Part shown: positions 9,216 through 17,007 of the stretch, in pieces
Layout: every line of letters starts with the position of its first letter
Numbering within the stretch: the first letter of the stretch is position 1
Source: Verrucomicrobiia bacterium
GTDB taxonomy: Bacteria; Verrucomicrobiota; Verrucomicrobiia; Verrucomicrobiales; Akkermansiaceae
Direction: 5' to 3'
Length of the DNA stretch: 59,588 bases
Assembly: GCA_030430455.1 (NCBI GenBank)
Contig: JAUIJB010000014.1
Coordinates: 1-59,588, forward strand
Made by a program: the position numbers and the translations under genes
Notes under the pieces: model-generated
Told to the model about the DNA's origin: nothing
What the model saw: only the letters and a program-made list of their open reading frames with translations
Database searches by the model: none

Positions 9216-9232
9216 CCACCGCAGTGCGGTGG
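9216..9232. repeat. perfect hairpin just after the NYN gene
   Basis: CCACCGCA-G-TGCGGTGG, an eight-base perfect stem twelve bases after the NYN stop codon. There is no T tract, so it is either a repeat palindrome or an RNA-stabilising hairpin rather than a classic terminator. Confidence 0.5.
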
Positions 9233-9272
9233 TGCCGGGTAGAGAGCAGGAGGGAAGAAGTGGCCGGCAATC

Positions 9273-9352
9273 GGAGCGCCGACTTCAGTCGGCCTCGAGG
9301 TGTGGAGGCGGGGTGGAAGGGCGATTCGGCAGGCTGAAGCCTGCGGTCCGAT
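9273..9352 (+). repeat. composite palindromic repeat, copy 1
   Basis: Two hairpin words joined by a GC-rich spacer: GGAGCGCCGACTTCAGTCGG at 9273-9292, and ATTCGGCAGGCTGAAGCCTG beginning at 9324 and continuing CGGTCCGAT to 9352. Both words and the spacer recur, reversed, at 17841-17918, but there the two hairpins are in the opposite order. The stems (CCGAC/GTCGG and GCAGGCT/AGCCTGC) are perfect. I treat it as a REP-like intergenic element. Confidence 0.75.
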
Positions 9353-9403
9353 GGTTCCCATCCTCCCGGGGCTCCCCGTGCAGACGGACTTCGCCCGGCT
9401 TGC

Positions 9404-9619
9404 TCAGAACACCAGCGGCACCACGACCAGGGCCGCGACGGCGATGGCAAAGGCTGCTGCGGTGCCGGCCAGCAGGCGGTTGAGCTTGCGCTCGGCGGCG
9501 GGGCTGAGGGTCAGGTCGGCCTCGCGGGCCATCGTTCCCGCGGCGATTGCGGCGACCGAAGTGGCCCGACCCTCGGCATGGGCGAGCGTCAGCGCGGCAG
9601 GAGTGGGGGAGCGGTGCAT
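9404..9619 (-). CDS. small C-terminally anchored membrane protein, 71 aa, hypothetical
   Basis: A polar N-terminal half rich in Ala, Thr and Arg is followed by a single hydrophobic segment (about residues 49-71, LLAGTAAAFAIAVAALVVVP) that runs to the C terminus, like a tail-anchored protein. No family is recognised. I chose ATG at 9619; the frame continues upstream to 9796 through DNA that does not look coding. There is no obvious ribosome-binding site, so it may not be real. Confidence 0.4.
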   Translation of the reverse strand: MHRSPTPAALTLAHAEGRATSVAAIAAGTMAREADLTLSPAAERKLNRLLAGTAAAFAIAVAALVVVPLVF

Positions 9620-9853
9620 GGGGGAGATTAAGAAGGCCGAATGAATCGGCAGACGCGATATTTCTATAATCTTGAATGTCATTTGGCAGGCCAAAACAGC
9701 TCCCAGATCCGGCCGATAGGGGGCAAAATCGGACAAAATGTGAACTTCCCGGGGTTTTTCCCTCCGGGCGGCTTCTTGGACGGGCTCCTGTTCCACATCC
9801 GGGGCATCGCGCGTGGAACGTGGCCCGCCGCTTGGAGCCAGCGGCCGAAGCCT

Positions 9854-11581
9854 CTAGTTTTCAACGATTTCGCGGATCTCGCCGGGAGAGAGGTCGGCGC
9901 GCTGGTAGCTCCCCATGGCGCGGTCGATCATCGCAGCGGCGCTTTCCTTTTCGTCGTGAATAACCGTCACGCCGAGGCGCTGGAGGCGTTCCACCTCGTT
10001 GGGGAACTTGGCTCGGCCGAAGATGCAGATGCCGGGATTGCGCTCGCGGACGAGGGGAACGGCGGCGCAGGTGAGTTCGACGGCGGGAAAGGTGAAGGCG
10101 ACCAGGCGGGCGCGCTCGATGGCGGCGAGGTCGAGGGCCTCGGGGTGGGTGGCGTCGGCGAACAGCACCGGCTGCGACTCGTGGAGCAGCCGGCGCACGG
10201 TCTGGGCGTTGAGCTCGAGGACCAGGGTGTCGATGCCGCAGCGCCGCAGCGCCTCGTTGAGCGCCTCGCCGACCGGGCCGTAGCCGCAGATCACCGCGTG
10301 GTCGGTGAAGGACGCGAGGTCCTCGCTGTGTTCGAGCGCGGCCGGTGGTCGCTGGTGGGCGCGGAAGATGCCGCGCCCCTCGAGCCAGCGGGCGGCCGGA
10401 CCGGCCGACTTCATCAGGCTCGGGACGATGCCCATCGTGATCGCCGTGGCGGCGAGCAGGACCTGGCGCAGGTCGGCGTCGAGCGGGTGGAACTGGTGGG
10501 TCTGGCCGAGGAGGACGATCGAGAACTCCCCGGTGCTCGCCAGCGCGGCCGCGGCGAGCAGGGCGGGTCGTGAGGGAACCTTCACGGCGCGCGCGGCGCC
10601 GAGCACGACCAGCCCCTTGACCAGCAGGATCGCCGCGCTGAGGCCGAGGATCAGCGGCCAGTGGGTCAGCACCTCGCCGAGGTCGATGAGCAGGCCGACC
10701 GAGACGAAGAAGATCGTCAGGAAGAGATCCTTGAAGGGCAGGATCTCGGACATGATGCGGTGCGAGTACATCGACTCGCTGACCACCAGGCCGGCGGCGA
10801 AGGCGCCGAGCGAGAGCGACAGGTCGAGCGCCTCGCCGGCGAGGGCGACCGCCGAGCACAGGCCGATGACGGTGAGGGTGAAGAGCTCGCGGCTGCGGGT
10901 GCGCGCGACGGCATGGAACAGGTGGGGCAGGACGAACTTGCCGAAGGCGAGCGCCGCGCCGAGGAAGGTCAGGCCCTTGACCAGGGCGATGCCGATGCCG
11001 CCGGCCACGCCGCCCTCGCTGAGGCCGAACAGGGCCGGGAGGATGAGGATGAAGGCGATGACGAAGATGTCCTGGAACAGGGCGATGCCGAGCGCGGTGC
11101 GCGCGCCCGGGTTGTGCGGCTGGCCGAGGTCCTGGAACGACTTCATCGCCACCGCGGTCGAGCTCAGCGCCACCGCCACGCCGATGGCGATCGACTCGGC
11201 CGGCCCGAGCCCGAAGACATGCGCGGCGACGCCGGCGATCAGGCCGGTCAGCGCCACCTGCAGGCCGCCGCCGAGGGCCGCGATCCGCCACAGGTGGCGC
11301 AGCTCGCCGAGCGAGAACTCGATCCCCAGCGTGAACATCAGCAGGATCACGCCGAGCTCGGCGAGGTGGCTGATCACCTGGGCGTCGTGGTCGATCCCCA
11401 GCAGCCGCAGCAGGCCGCTGTTGGCGATCAGCACCCCGACCAGGAAATAGCCCACCAACAGGCTCTGGCGGACCCGGGTCAGCAGCAGCGAGACCACCAC
11501 CGCCATGACAAGGACCAAGGCCAAAAGCCCGAAAAATGGTGTGATCGGGGACTCCCCCGCGGCCAGCAGTGCCCCCTGCAT
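9854..11581 (-). CDS. Kef-type monovalent cation:proton antiporter (CPA2) with C-terminal RCK/TrkA-N domain
   Basis: Inner-membrane cation/proton antiporter. About twelve hydrophobic segments fill the first 390 residues, including LGVILLMFTLGIEFSLGEL, the CPA2 region ALSSTAVAMKSFQDLG, LGIALFQDIFVIAFILILPA and LSLGAFAAGLVVSES. A soluble RCK_N domain follows, with dinucleotide-binding motif VICGYGPVGEAL, ending in an acidic tail. This matches KefB/KefC/YbaL-type proteins. The frame opens at 11632, but the internal ATG at 11581 (MQGALLAAGE) directly precedes the first helix and leaves a promoter-sized gap to the divergent PEP-CTERM gene, so I prefer it. No ancillary KefF/KefG is nearby. Confidence 0.93.
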   Translation of the reverse strand: MQGALLAAGESPITPFFGLLALVLVMAVVVSLLLTRVRQSLLVGYFLVGVLIANSGLLRLLGIDHDAQVISHLAELGVILLMFTLGIEFSLGELRHLWRIAALGGGLQVALTGLIAGVAAHVFGLGPAESIAIGVAVALSSTAVAMKSFQDLGQPHNPGARTALGIALFQDIFVIAFILILPALFGLSEGGVAGGIGIALVKGLTFLGAALAFGKFVLPHLFHAVARTRSRELFTLTVIGLCSAVALAGEALDLSLSLGAFAAGLVVSESMYSHRIMSEILPFKDLFLTIFFVSVGLLIDLGEVLTHWPLILGLSAAILLVKGLVVLGAARAVKVPSRPALLAAAALASTGEFSIVLLGQTHQFHPLDADLRQVLLAATAITMGIVPSLMKSAGPAARWLEGRGIFRAHQRPPAALEHSEDLASFTDHAVICGYGPVGEALNEALRRCGIDTLVLELNAQTVRRLLHESQPVLFADATHPEALDLAAIERARLVAFTFPAVELTCAAVPLVRERNPGICIFGRAKFPNEVERLQRLGVTVIHDEKESAAAMIDRAMGSYQRADLSPGEIREIVEN

Positions 11582-11627
11582 TGGAGCGAAATTAGCCACT
11601 CGCGAGCCAAATGAAACGGGAAAGGCA

Positions 11628-11700
11628 TGCAAATCAAAAGCAACTGCATCAAAATTGCGATTTATACTTGCAAGGGATTTGCACTAGCGATTGATTTGCA
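11628..11700. promoter_or_regulatory. three copies of octamer GATTTGCA in the divergent promoter region
   Basis: An unusually AT-rich patch between the Kef antiporter and the PEP-CTERM gene. TGCAAATC is at 11628-11635, and its reverse complement GATTTGCA is at 11676-11683 and 11693-11700. Between them lie the related TTGCGA (11655-11660) and TTGCAA (11668-11673), seven bases apart. The only other copy of the octamer that I noticed in the window is in the promoter region at 14415-14422. Likely binding sites of one regulator. Confidence 0.5.
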
Positions 11701-11705
11701 CCCGC

Positions 11706-12449
11706 ATGAAGTCACCATCCATTCTACTGATGTCCGGGCTCTTGGCGCTTCCCGCGCAAGCGGCCTTGTACACGAGCGGTCACGCCGACGTCTTTGCCAT
11801 CGGCTATGTCGACGAGGAGACTCCGGGGATCTTCGAACTCGAGCCCCACCTCCACGTCGAGGGTGCGGTGATCGACGGGCTTCCGGTGGCCGACGAGGAG
11901 TTCGAGCCAGGGGATGTCACGATCGTGGTTCCCCAGAGCACCTTCGATTTTGTCATCGGCCAAGGGGGGCGGTCATCGGATTCCGCTTGGGACGCGGTCG
12001 GGGTCGTGGCGGGAGCCGGGTATTGGTTCCTTCCCCAGACCGGCACGCTGGCGACGACCCTGGGAGCCCCCTTTGCAGGTGTCGGCACCGAGGAACTCAA
12101 TGAGTTGGATTGGTCGGGTCCCATGTCGATCGCCCTGGAGTCGGTCGCCGGGCCGGGGGTGTTCTCCATGTGGCTGGATGGCGCCTTCGGGCCGGACTTC
12201 CTGATGTCCACCGCCGATGGCATCGATGGTTCTGATTTGCTGGAGATCGACGCCGGCGGGCACGAGCACTACAACTGGGGCTTCAGTGCACCCGGCACCT
12301 ACGACGTCACCGTGACGATGTCGGGCACCCACAACGTGGATGGCTTCCAGGAGGCCATGGCGACCTATCAGTTCCAAGTCGTCCCCGAGCCCTCGACGGC
12401 ACTGCTCGGCCTCGTCTCCGCCATCTTCCTGGTGCGTCGGCGACGTTGA
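11706..12449 (+). CDS. PEP-CTERM sorted surface protein with choice-of-anchor M-type domain
   Basis: Exported protein of 247 residues. The signal peptide is MKSPSILLMSGLLALPAQA; the mature start contains GHADVFAIGYV. The motif GGHEHYNWGFSAPGTYDVTVTMSG (about residues 180-203) is the hallmark of the TIGR03769/choice-of-anchor M type of surface domain. The C terminus VPEPSTALLGLVSAIFLVRRRR is a PEP-CTERM sorting signal (VPEP, hydrophobic helix, Arg cluster) for exosortase-dependent surface delivery. In actinobacteria, proteins with this surface domain sit beside metal ABC transporters. A paralogue with the same domain lies convergently at 12595-13695. ATG at 11706 is chosen by the signal peptide. 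Confidence 0.85.
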   Translation: MKSPSILLMSGLLALPAQAALYTSGHADVFAIGYVDEETPGIFELEPHLHVEGAVIDGLPVADEEFEPGDVTIVVPQSTFDFVIGQGGRSSDSAWDAVGVVAGAGYWFLPQTGTLATTLGAPFAGVGTEELNELDWSGPMSIALESVAGPGVFSMWLDGAFGPDFLMSTADGIDGSDLLEIDAGGHEHYNWGFSAPGTYDVTVTMSGTHNVDGFQEAMATYQFQVVPEPSTALLGLVSAIFLVRRRR

Positions 12450-12594
12450 GGCCGGACTTTTGATTCCGCCCTTTTGGGCGAATCTGTTGGTGCCCTCGTG
12501 CCGGCTTTGGCGGGCGCGGGGGCACTCTCTTGGTTTCCCCCCGGCGAACTTGCCGCGATCCCTGCGGGAACGTGGCAAAAGGACGGATCCGGAC
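12450..12594. terminator. convergent gap with hairpins, possible bidirectional terminator
   Basis: Between two convergent surface-protein genes. CGCCC-TTTT-GGGCG at 12467-12480 forms a perfect five-base stem, and an imperfect longer stem (GCCGCGATCC with GGGAACGTGGC) lies near 12551-12575. Neither is followed by a clear T run, so intrinsic termination is only possible. Confidence 0.35.
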
Positions 12595-13695
12595 TCAGGG
12601 TTCGGTGGCCTCGACCCGGAGCCTGCCGAATCGGCTTCCCCCGACGGCTTGGGTGTCGCGGATCGTGACCCGCTCCCAGCGCTCGCCGAAGTCCTCGACG
12701 GATTCCTCGGTCCCGCGGGTGACCCAGTCGCCTGACAGCGATTCGCTCCACTCGACCGAGTAGCTGACATCGGCGTCCTCGTGAATGCGGCGGAAGAAGC
12801 GCAGGGCGGGATAGCGGCTGTCGCCGTCCTCGATGACGAGGAACTCGGGCCCGGCGACTTCACCGGTTTCCTGGTTGAGGGGATCGCTGTGGTTCGGGTC
12901 CGAGCCGAGGGCATACTCGACCAGGTTCACCCGGCCGTCCTTGTCCGGGTCGGCATCCGCGCCGGCGATGGCCTCAACCATCACCTCGTCGGCAGGGAAG
13001 TGGGAGGCCCGCCACTCGCCGCGCGAGCCGACCGACAGAAATACCGCGACGGGGTCGCCCGCCGGGGTCGGGTTGGTGGCTCCCGGGCCGAGGTAGGCCT
13101 GCGCCGCGAACTGGATCCGATAAACCCCCTTGGCCGAGAAGGACCAGTTCATGTGATCGTGCCCGGGCGACGCGAGGAAGAACACATCGTCGGGCCCGAC
13201 TCCATCCGAACTCGCCATCCACACCACCGTCGAGCCGCTCTGGGTCTGGAACAGGGAGAAACTGCCGGGGCCCTCGACGGAGGCCAGTGAAATGCGGATC
13301 CACGGCAGGGAAAGGCCGCCGACCCGCGGATCGCTCTCGACGTAGCTGGCGAAGAGACCGCTCTGGCCATTCTCGAAGCCAGGCCAGGTGTAGCCGAAGT
13401 CCGACTGGGGGAGGAACCACACCGGCTCGCCCTCGTCCATGCCGAGGAAGTCCCACTGCGAGCCGGCGGGGCGCTCGTAGCGCTCGCCATCTCCACTCAG
13501 CGCGTCGAGGTCGCGTGTGGGTAGGAAGACCGTCGCGGGATCGAAGCGGTCCGTGTCGGTGACGACCTCCCAGTCCCACGATCCCGCATCGAACTCGGGA
13601 ACCAGGTCGAGGTGCTCCTCGAGTGGCTGAAGGGCCGCGCCGGGTTGGGCGGCGGCGGTGAAGACGGCGAGGCCGAGAAGCTGGGCGCGGCTCAT
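12595..13695 (-). CDS. exported choice-of-anchor M-type domain protein with EF-hand-like repeat
   Basis: 366 residues, signal peptide at the N terminus (MSRAQLLGLAVFTAAAQPGAA). The central part carries SPGHDHMNWSFSAKGVYRIQF (about 178-198), the same His-rich motif as the neighbouring PEP-CTERM protein. After it comes DADPDKDGRVNLVEYALGSD, a calcium-binding dockerin/EF-hand-like repeat common in verrucomicrobial exoproteins, then a C-terminal beta-rich domain (YSVEWSESLSGDW). There is no PEP-CTERM motif, so it is secreted or anchored differently. The start codon overlaps the stop of the prepilin-like gene (ATGA), implying translational coupling. Confidence 0.8.
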   Translation of the reverse strand: MSRAQLLGLAVFTAAAQPGAALQPLEEHLDLVPEFDAGSWDWEVVTDTDRFDPATVFLPTRDLDALSGDGERYERPAGSQWDFLGMDEGEPVWFLPQSDFGYTWPGFENGQSGLFASYVESDPRVGGLSLPWIRISLASVEGPGSFSLFQTQSGSTVVWMASSDGVGPDDVFFLASPGHDHMNWSFSAKGVYRIQFAAQAYLGPGATNPTPAGDPVAVFLSVGSRGEWRASHFPADEVMVEAIAGADADPDKDGRVNLVEYALGSDPNHSDPLNQETGEVAGPEFLVIEDGDSRYPALRFFRRIHEDADVSYSVEWSESLSGDWVTRGTEESVEDFGERWERVTIRDTQAVGGSRFGRLRVEATEP

Positions 13696-14375
13696 TGATC
13701 GTAGCCCGGGGGCATGGCGATGTTCCGGCCGCTCTCGATCTTCTGGCGAACTTCCTCCTCCGACCAGGCGGCGACCCGGCCGTCGGCGAAGAGGTAGTTT
13801 GCCCGCGTGCCGCCGTGGCGGTCCGGAGCGATGTCCCGGGTCACCGCCGACCAGGATTGCCAGCGCTCGGAGTGGGTGTGGTCGTTGCCGGGGCCTGCCG
13901 GCACATGGTCGGAGCAGCAGAACGCCAGAATCGTCCGCGACGCGTCGCGCAGCGCGGCGGGCCGGTTCATCGCCCGTCCGACCGGGTTGCCGAAGGGGTC
14001 GACCTTCGGCACGAAGACAAAGCTGTTGAGGACGTAGCTCGTGCCGTGGTTGTCGAGCCGCTCCGTGGCCTTCGGGTCGGCCGGGCAGACCCGGGCCTCG
14101 TCAAAATCCCCCAGGTAGTCCTCAAGCTCGTAGATCCAGGCCTTGTCGATCGAGGTCGTGTGCGCTGTCTCGGGGTAGTGGCCATGGTCATCGGCATATA
14201 GCTGCAGGGCGATGCCGATCTGCCGCATGTTGTTGGCACACTGGACCTGCTGGGCCTTCGAGCGAGCGCCCCGGGCGACGGTGAAGGCCGAGGCTCCGAG
14301 AACCGCAAGGATCACCATGACCACCAACATTTCTACGAGGGTGAAACCTTTCGTTCGGGTGTGTTTCATCTGCAA
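13692..14375 (-). CDS. prepilin-type N-terminal methylation domain / H-X9-DG protein
   Basis: Type II/IV pseudopilin-like protein of 227 residues. The leader MQMKHTRTKG is followed by FTLVEMLVVMVILAVLGASA, the classic class III prepilin sequence with cleavage before Phe and Glu at +5. The globular part has ARVCPADP and ends with RHGGTRANYLFADGRV, the H-X9-DG tail motif typical of planctomycete and verrucomicrobial paralogue families. Extracellular after cleavage by a prepilin peptidase. The start could also be ATG at 14369. It forms a two-gene operon with the downstream choice-of-anchor M-type gene and is divergent from the His-rich outer-membrane protein. Confidence 0.88.
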   Translation of the reverse strand: MQMKHTRTKGFTLVEMLVVMVILAVLGASAFTVARGARSKAQQVQCANNMRQIGIALQLYADDHGHYPETAHTTSIDKAWIYELEDYLGDFDEARVCPADPKATERLDNHGTSYVLNSFVFVPKVDPFGNPVGRAMNRPAALRDASRTILAFCCSDHVPAGPGNDHTHSERWQSWSAVTRDIAPDRHGGTRANYLFADGRVAAWSEEEVRQKIESGRNIAMPPGYDQ

Positions 14376-14414
14376 TGGGCGCGAGGACTCGGGTGAATTA
14401 CCGCAATCTCAGGT

Positions 14415-14433
14415 GATTTGCAAGTCTATTGCA
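14415..14433. promoter_or_regulatory. GATTTGCA octamer overlapping a perfect inverted repeat in a divergent promoter
   Basis: GATTTGCA at 14415-14422 overlaps TGCAA-GTCTA-TTGCA at 14419-14433, a perfect five-base inverted repeat. It lies in the 115-base gap between the prepilin-like operon (leftward) and the His-rich outer-membrane gene (rightward), so one site could control both. The octamer is shared with 11628-11700. Confidence 0.5.
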
Positions 14434-14490
14434 TTTGATTCCTTGTTGCCAAAATTTGGGAAAGCTGCGAATAATTCAGTTTTCTTAAGC

Positions 14491-15840
14491 ATGAGGTATC
14501 TCGTTTTTGGCATGTGGATCTTGTCGGTCCCGCTCTTCGCCGCGGAGGACAGCTGTCCCCACGACCATGATCACGACCATGCAAGCGACTACGGGCACCC
14601 TGCGGAGACGACCGGCAGCCCGCACCATCCCCACCTCGGGTCCGGGGACGACGGGGACGGCTGGTTTCGCTTCCACCCGCACCTGAGCGTGGCGATCGCG
14701 CTCGGCGGGTCGACCTCCGACAAGAACCAGGCCCTGATCGGCGGCGGGCATGCGCCGCTGGACGACGGCTTCAACCTGCAGGGCATCGAGTTCGGCGCGG
14801 TGATGGAGCTCGGCTCGCGGGTCTCGCTGCACGGCAACTACAACGTTTTCTGGGACCGCTTCGACGGCTGGGACGGCGAGCTCGAGGAGGCCTATGCCGC
14901 GGTGGGGATCGTCGACGGCCTGAGCTTCCGGGGCGGCCAGTTCCTGGCGCCCTTCGGCTACGAGAACACGCTTCACCTCCACGACCGCGAGTTCGTCGAG
15001 CCGCCGGTCTCGATGGTCCGCCTGCTCGGCGAGGAGGGGCTCTATGCACAGGGCGGCGAGCTGGCCTGGCGCCTTCCGGCGCTGGAGCGGAAGACGACCC
15101 TGCGGTTTGGCTACGGCAATAATCGTAGCCACAGCCACGGCGGCGACCGCGAGCGGCGCAACGACCTCTACCGTGAGACCCTCGAGCACCTCGGCGAGGA
15201 GGATCACGACGATGATCACGATGACGATCATGACGACGATCATGACGACCACGAGGACGAGCATGCCCACGGCCATGGCTTCGCCGGGGGCGGCGGGGTC
15301 TACGACTACGACGAGGCCTACCTCGACGACGGCTACTTCTTCGCCCGGGTCGAGACCGAGGTCTCCGAGGGCCACGGCCTGCGCCGGGTCGGCCTGTCCT
15401 TCGCCGGCGGCGAGAATGGCTTCGGCCGCACCACCTGGATCGCGGGCATGGACCTCTACGGCACCTTCGAGCTCGCCGAGCGGCCGTGCTGGTGGCGCTC
15501 GGAGGTCTTCTACCGCTCGGTCGACGCCTACGACCGGGCCGGCCTGCCCGGCCACTTCGACGAGTCGGGCGTCTATGTCGCCGGCGGCTGTGAATTCCTC
15601 GAGGACTGGACCACCGCGGCGCGGCTCGAGTGGGCCTCGGGCAACCGCCTCGCCGGTGCCGAGCGCCGCTGGCGGGCCTCGGCCAACGTCGGCCACGTGT
15701 GCCACTTCGGCGACCTCGGCGACCTGCACACCCGGCTGCAGTACAGCTACGACGACCTCGGCGGCTACGCCAACGAGCACAGCCTCTGGCTGCAGTGGGT
15801 CTTCAACCTCGGCGCCGCCGAGCACTGCCACGACCACTGA
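14491..15840 (+). CDS. His/Asp-rich outer-membrane beta-barrel protein, putative zinc-related porin
   Basis: 449 residues with signal peptide (ending FAAE). The mature N terminus is a metal-binding-looking stretch (CPHDHDHDHASDYGHP, later HHPHLG). A second loop at about residues 236-265 alternates Asp and His (EEDHDDDHDDDHDDDHDDHE, then HAHGHG), and the chain ends HCHDH. The rest has alternating aromatic/polar strands (FGAVMELGSRVSLHGNYNVF, LAWRLPALERKTTLRFGYGN) typical of porins. Such His loops occur in outer-membrane proteins induced by zinc limitation. I infer a zinc-uptake or zinc-buffering porin; the substrate is not shown by sequence. GTTTTCTTAAG directly precedes the ATG. Confidence 0.75.
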   Translation: MRYLVFGMWILSVPLFAAEDSCPHDHDHDHASDYGHPAETTGSPHHPHLGSGDDGDGWFRFHPHLSVAIALGGSTSDKNQALIGGGHAPLDDGFNLQGIEFGAVMELGSRVSLHGNYNVFWDRFDGWDGELEEAYAAVGIVDGLSFRGGQFLAPFGYENTLHLHDREFVEPPVSMVRLLGEEGLYAQGGELAWRLPALERKTTLRFGYGNNRSHSHGGDRERRNDLYRETLEHLGEEDHDDDHDDDHDDDHDDHEDEHAHGHGFAGGGGVYDYDEAYLDDGYFFARVETEVSEGHGLRRVGLSFAGGENGFGRTTWIAGMDLYGTFELAERPCWWRSEVFYRSVDAYDRAGLPGHFDESGVYVAGGCEFLEDWTTAARLEWASGNRLAGAERRWRASANVGHVCHFGDLGDLHTRLQYSYDDLGGYANEHSLWLQWVFNLGAAEHCHDH

Positions 15841-15931
15841 GGGGTGGCGGCCTGGTGAGCAGGGGCGGATTCCCGCGGCCCGCGGCGGAAAAGGGTGGCC
15901 AAGCGGGGGCGGTTGTTTCGAGAATCCCGCC

Positions 15932-16705
15932 GTGATTCATCCGACAGCGATCATTTCCGAGGGGGCCAAGCTGGGTGAGGGGGTCGAGGTGGGTCCCTTC
16001 TGCGTGGTCGGAGACCACGTCGAGCTGGGCGACGGCTGCCGGCTGCACTCCCACGTGGTGATCGAGGGTCACGCGCGGATCGGCCGCGAGAACGTGTTCT
16101 TTCCCTTCGCCGCGGTCGGCGGGAAGTCGCAGGACCTCAAGTACGCGGGCGAGCCGACCCACCTCGAGGTGGGCGACCGCAACGTGTTCCGCGAGAACTC
16201 CACGATCCACCGCGGCACCCACGAGCACACGCCGACCCGGATCGGCAACGACAACCTGTTCCTGTGCTACTCGCACGTCGCCCACGACTGCCAGCTCGGC
16301 GACCACATCATCCTCTCCAACAACGGCACGCTGGCCGGCCACGTGGTGGTCGAGGACCACGCGATCGTCTCCGGGCTCTCGGCGATCCACCAGTTCTGCC
16401 GCATCGGCTGCCACTCGATCATCGGCGGCTGCGCGCGGGTCACCCAGGACGTGCCGCCGTACATGATCGCCGAGGGCCACCCGGCGGGCACCCGCGGGAT
16501 CAACCAGATCGGCCTGCAGCGGCGCGGCTTCAGCGAGGATGACCTCAAGGCCATCAAGGCCGCCTACAAGCGCCTGTTCCTCAAGAAGGACCGCAACCTC
16601 GGCGAGGCGCTGAGTTCGCTCAAGGCCGACACGCCGGCGAACAACGCCCACGTGAAGCACCTCATCGCCTTCATCGAGGGCTCCCAGCGCGGGGTGGCGC
16701 GCTGA
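15932..16705 (+). CDS. lpxA: acyl-ACP--UDP-N-acetylglucosamine O-acyltransferase
   Basis: First enzyme of lipid A synthesis, transferring a hydroxyacyl chain from ACP to UDP-GlcNAc in the cytoplasm. The N-terminal two thirds is a left-handed beta-helix of hexapeptide repeats (IHPTAIISEGAKLGEGVEVG onward). Seen: KSQDLKYAGEPTHLEVGDRN, REN..IHRGT, the catalytic-His region YSHVAHDCQLGDH, and IAEGHPAGTRGINQIGLQRRGF, which are diagnostic for LpxA. The C-terminal helices follow. At 258 residues it is the usual length with a GTG start at 15932. It stands apart from lpxC-fabZ, with no lpxD or lpxB visible. Confidence 0.96.
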   Translation: MIHPTAIISEGAKLGEGVEVGPFCVVGDHVELGDGCRLHSHVVIEGHARIGRENVFFPFAAVGGKSQDLKYAGEPTHLEVGDRNVFRENSTIHRGTHEHTPTRIGNDNLFLCYSHVAHDCQLGDHIILSNNGTLAGHVVVEDHAIVSGLSAIHQFCRIGCHSIIGGCARVTQDVPPYMIAEGHPAGTRGINQIGLQRRGFSEDDLKAIKAAYKRLFLKKDRNLGEALSSLKADTPANNAHVKHLIAFIEGSQRGVAR

Positions 16706-17007
16706 GGAAACATGGAGAGCGGGTTTGCAACCCGCTGGGTCCATGGGGAGTGCATGGGCGGCGGGCTGGGTCAGGCTGTGGCGGCGGGCTGGGTCAGGCT
16801 GTGGCGGCGGGCTGGGTCAGGCTGTGGCGGCGGGCTGGGTCAGGCTGTGGCGGCGGGCCGGGTCGGGCTGTGGAGTCTTGTATTCCATTGGGGAGCATGT
16901 CCCGTGCTTTGCCGGGGCTCCTCTGTTGCTGCGGGTTGCCAACCCGCTCTCCTTATTGGCCTGGACTCCGCTTCTGCTGCGGGTTGCCAACCCGGCCTCC
17001 CCATGGA
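16706..17007. repeat. intergenic region with three GCGGGTTGCCAACCCGC palindromes and a 23-bp tandem array
   Basis: No gene seen in these 302 bases. Palindromic words built on GCGGGTTGC(C)AACCCGC occur at 16717-16736, 16931-16947 and 16979-16995. Between them, 16760-16874 is a tandem array of five 23-bp units of GGCGGGCTGGGTCAGGCTGT type; the first four look identical and the fifth has drifted. The gap separates convergent lpxA and the SH3-like gene. The unit length is not a multiple of three, and all three frames stay open, so spurious proteins appear here. Confidence 0.85.

Noticed and set aside
15844..15931. A longer N terminus for LpxA.
   Set aside because: The GTG at 15932 starts exactly at the first hexapeptide repeat.
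16760..16874. The regularly repeated units could be a CRISPR array.
   Set aside because: The units abut with no spacers, and there are no cas genes.
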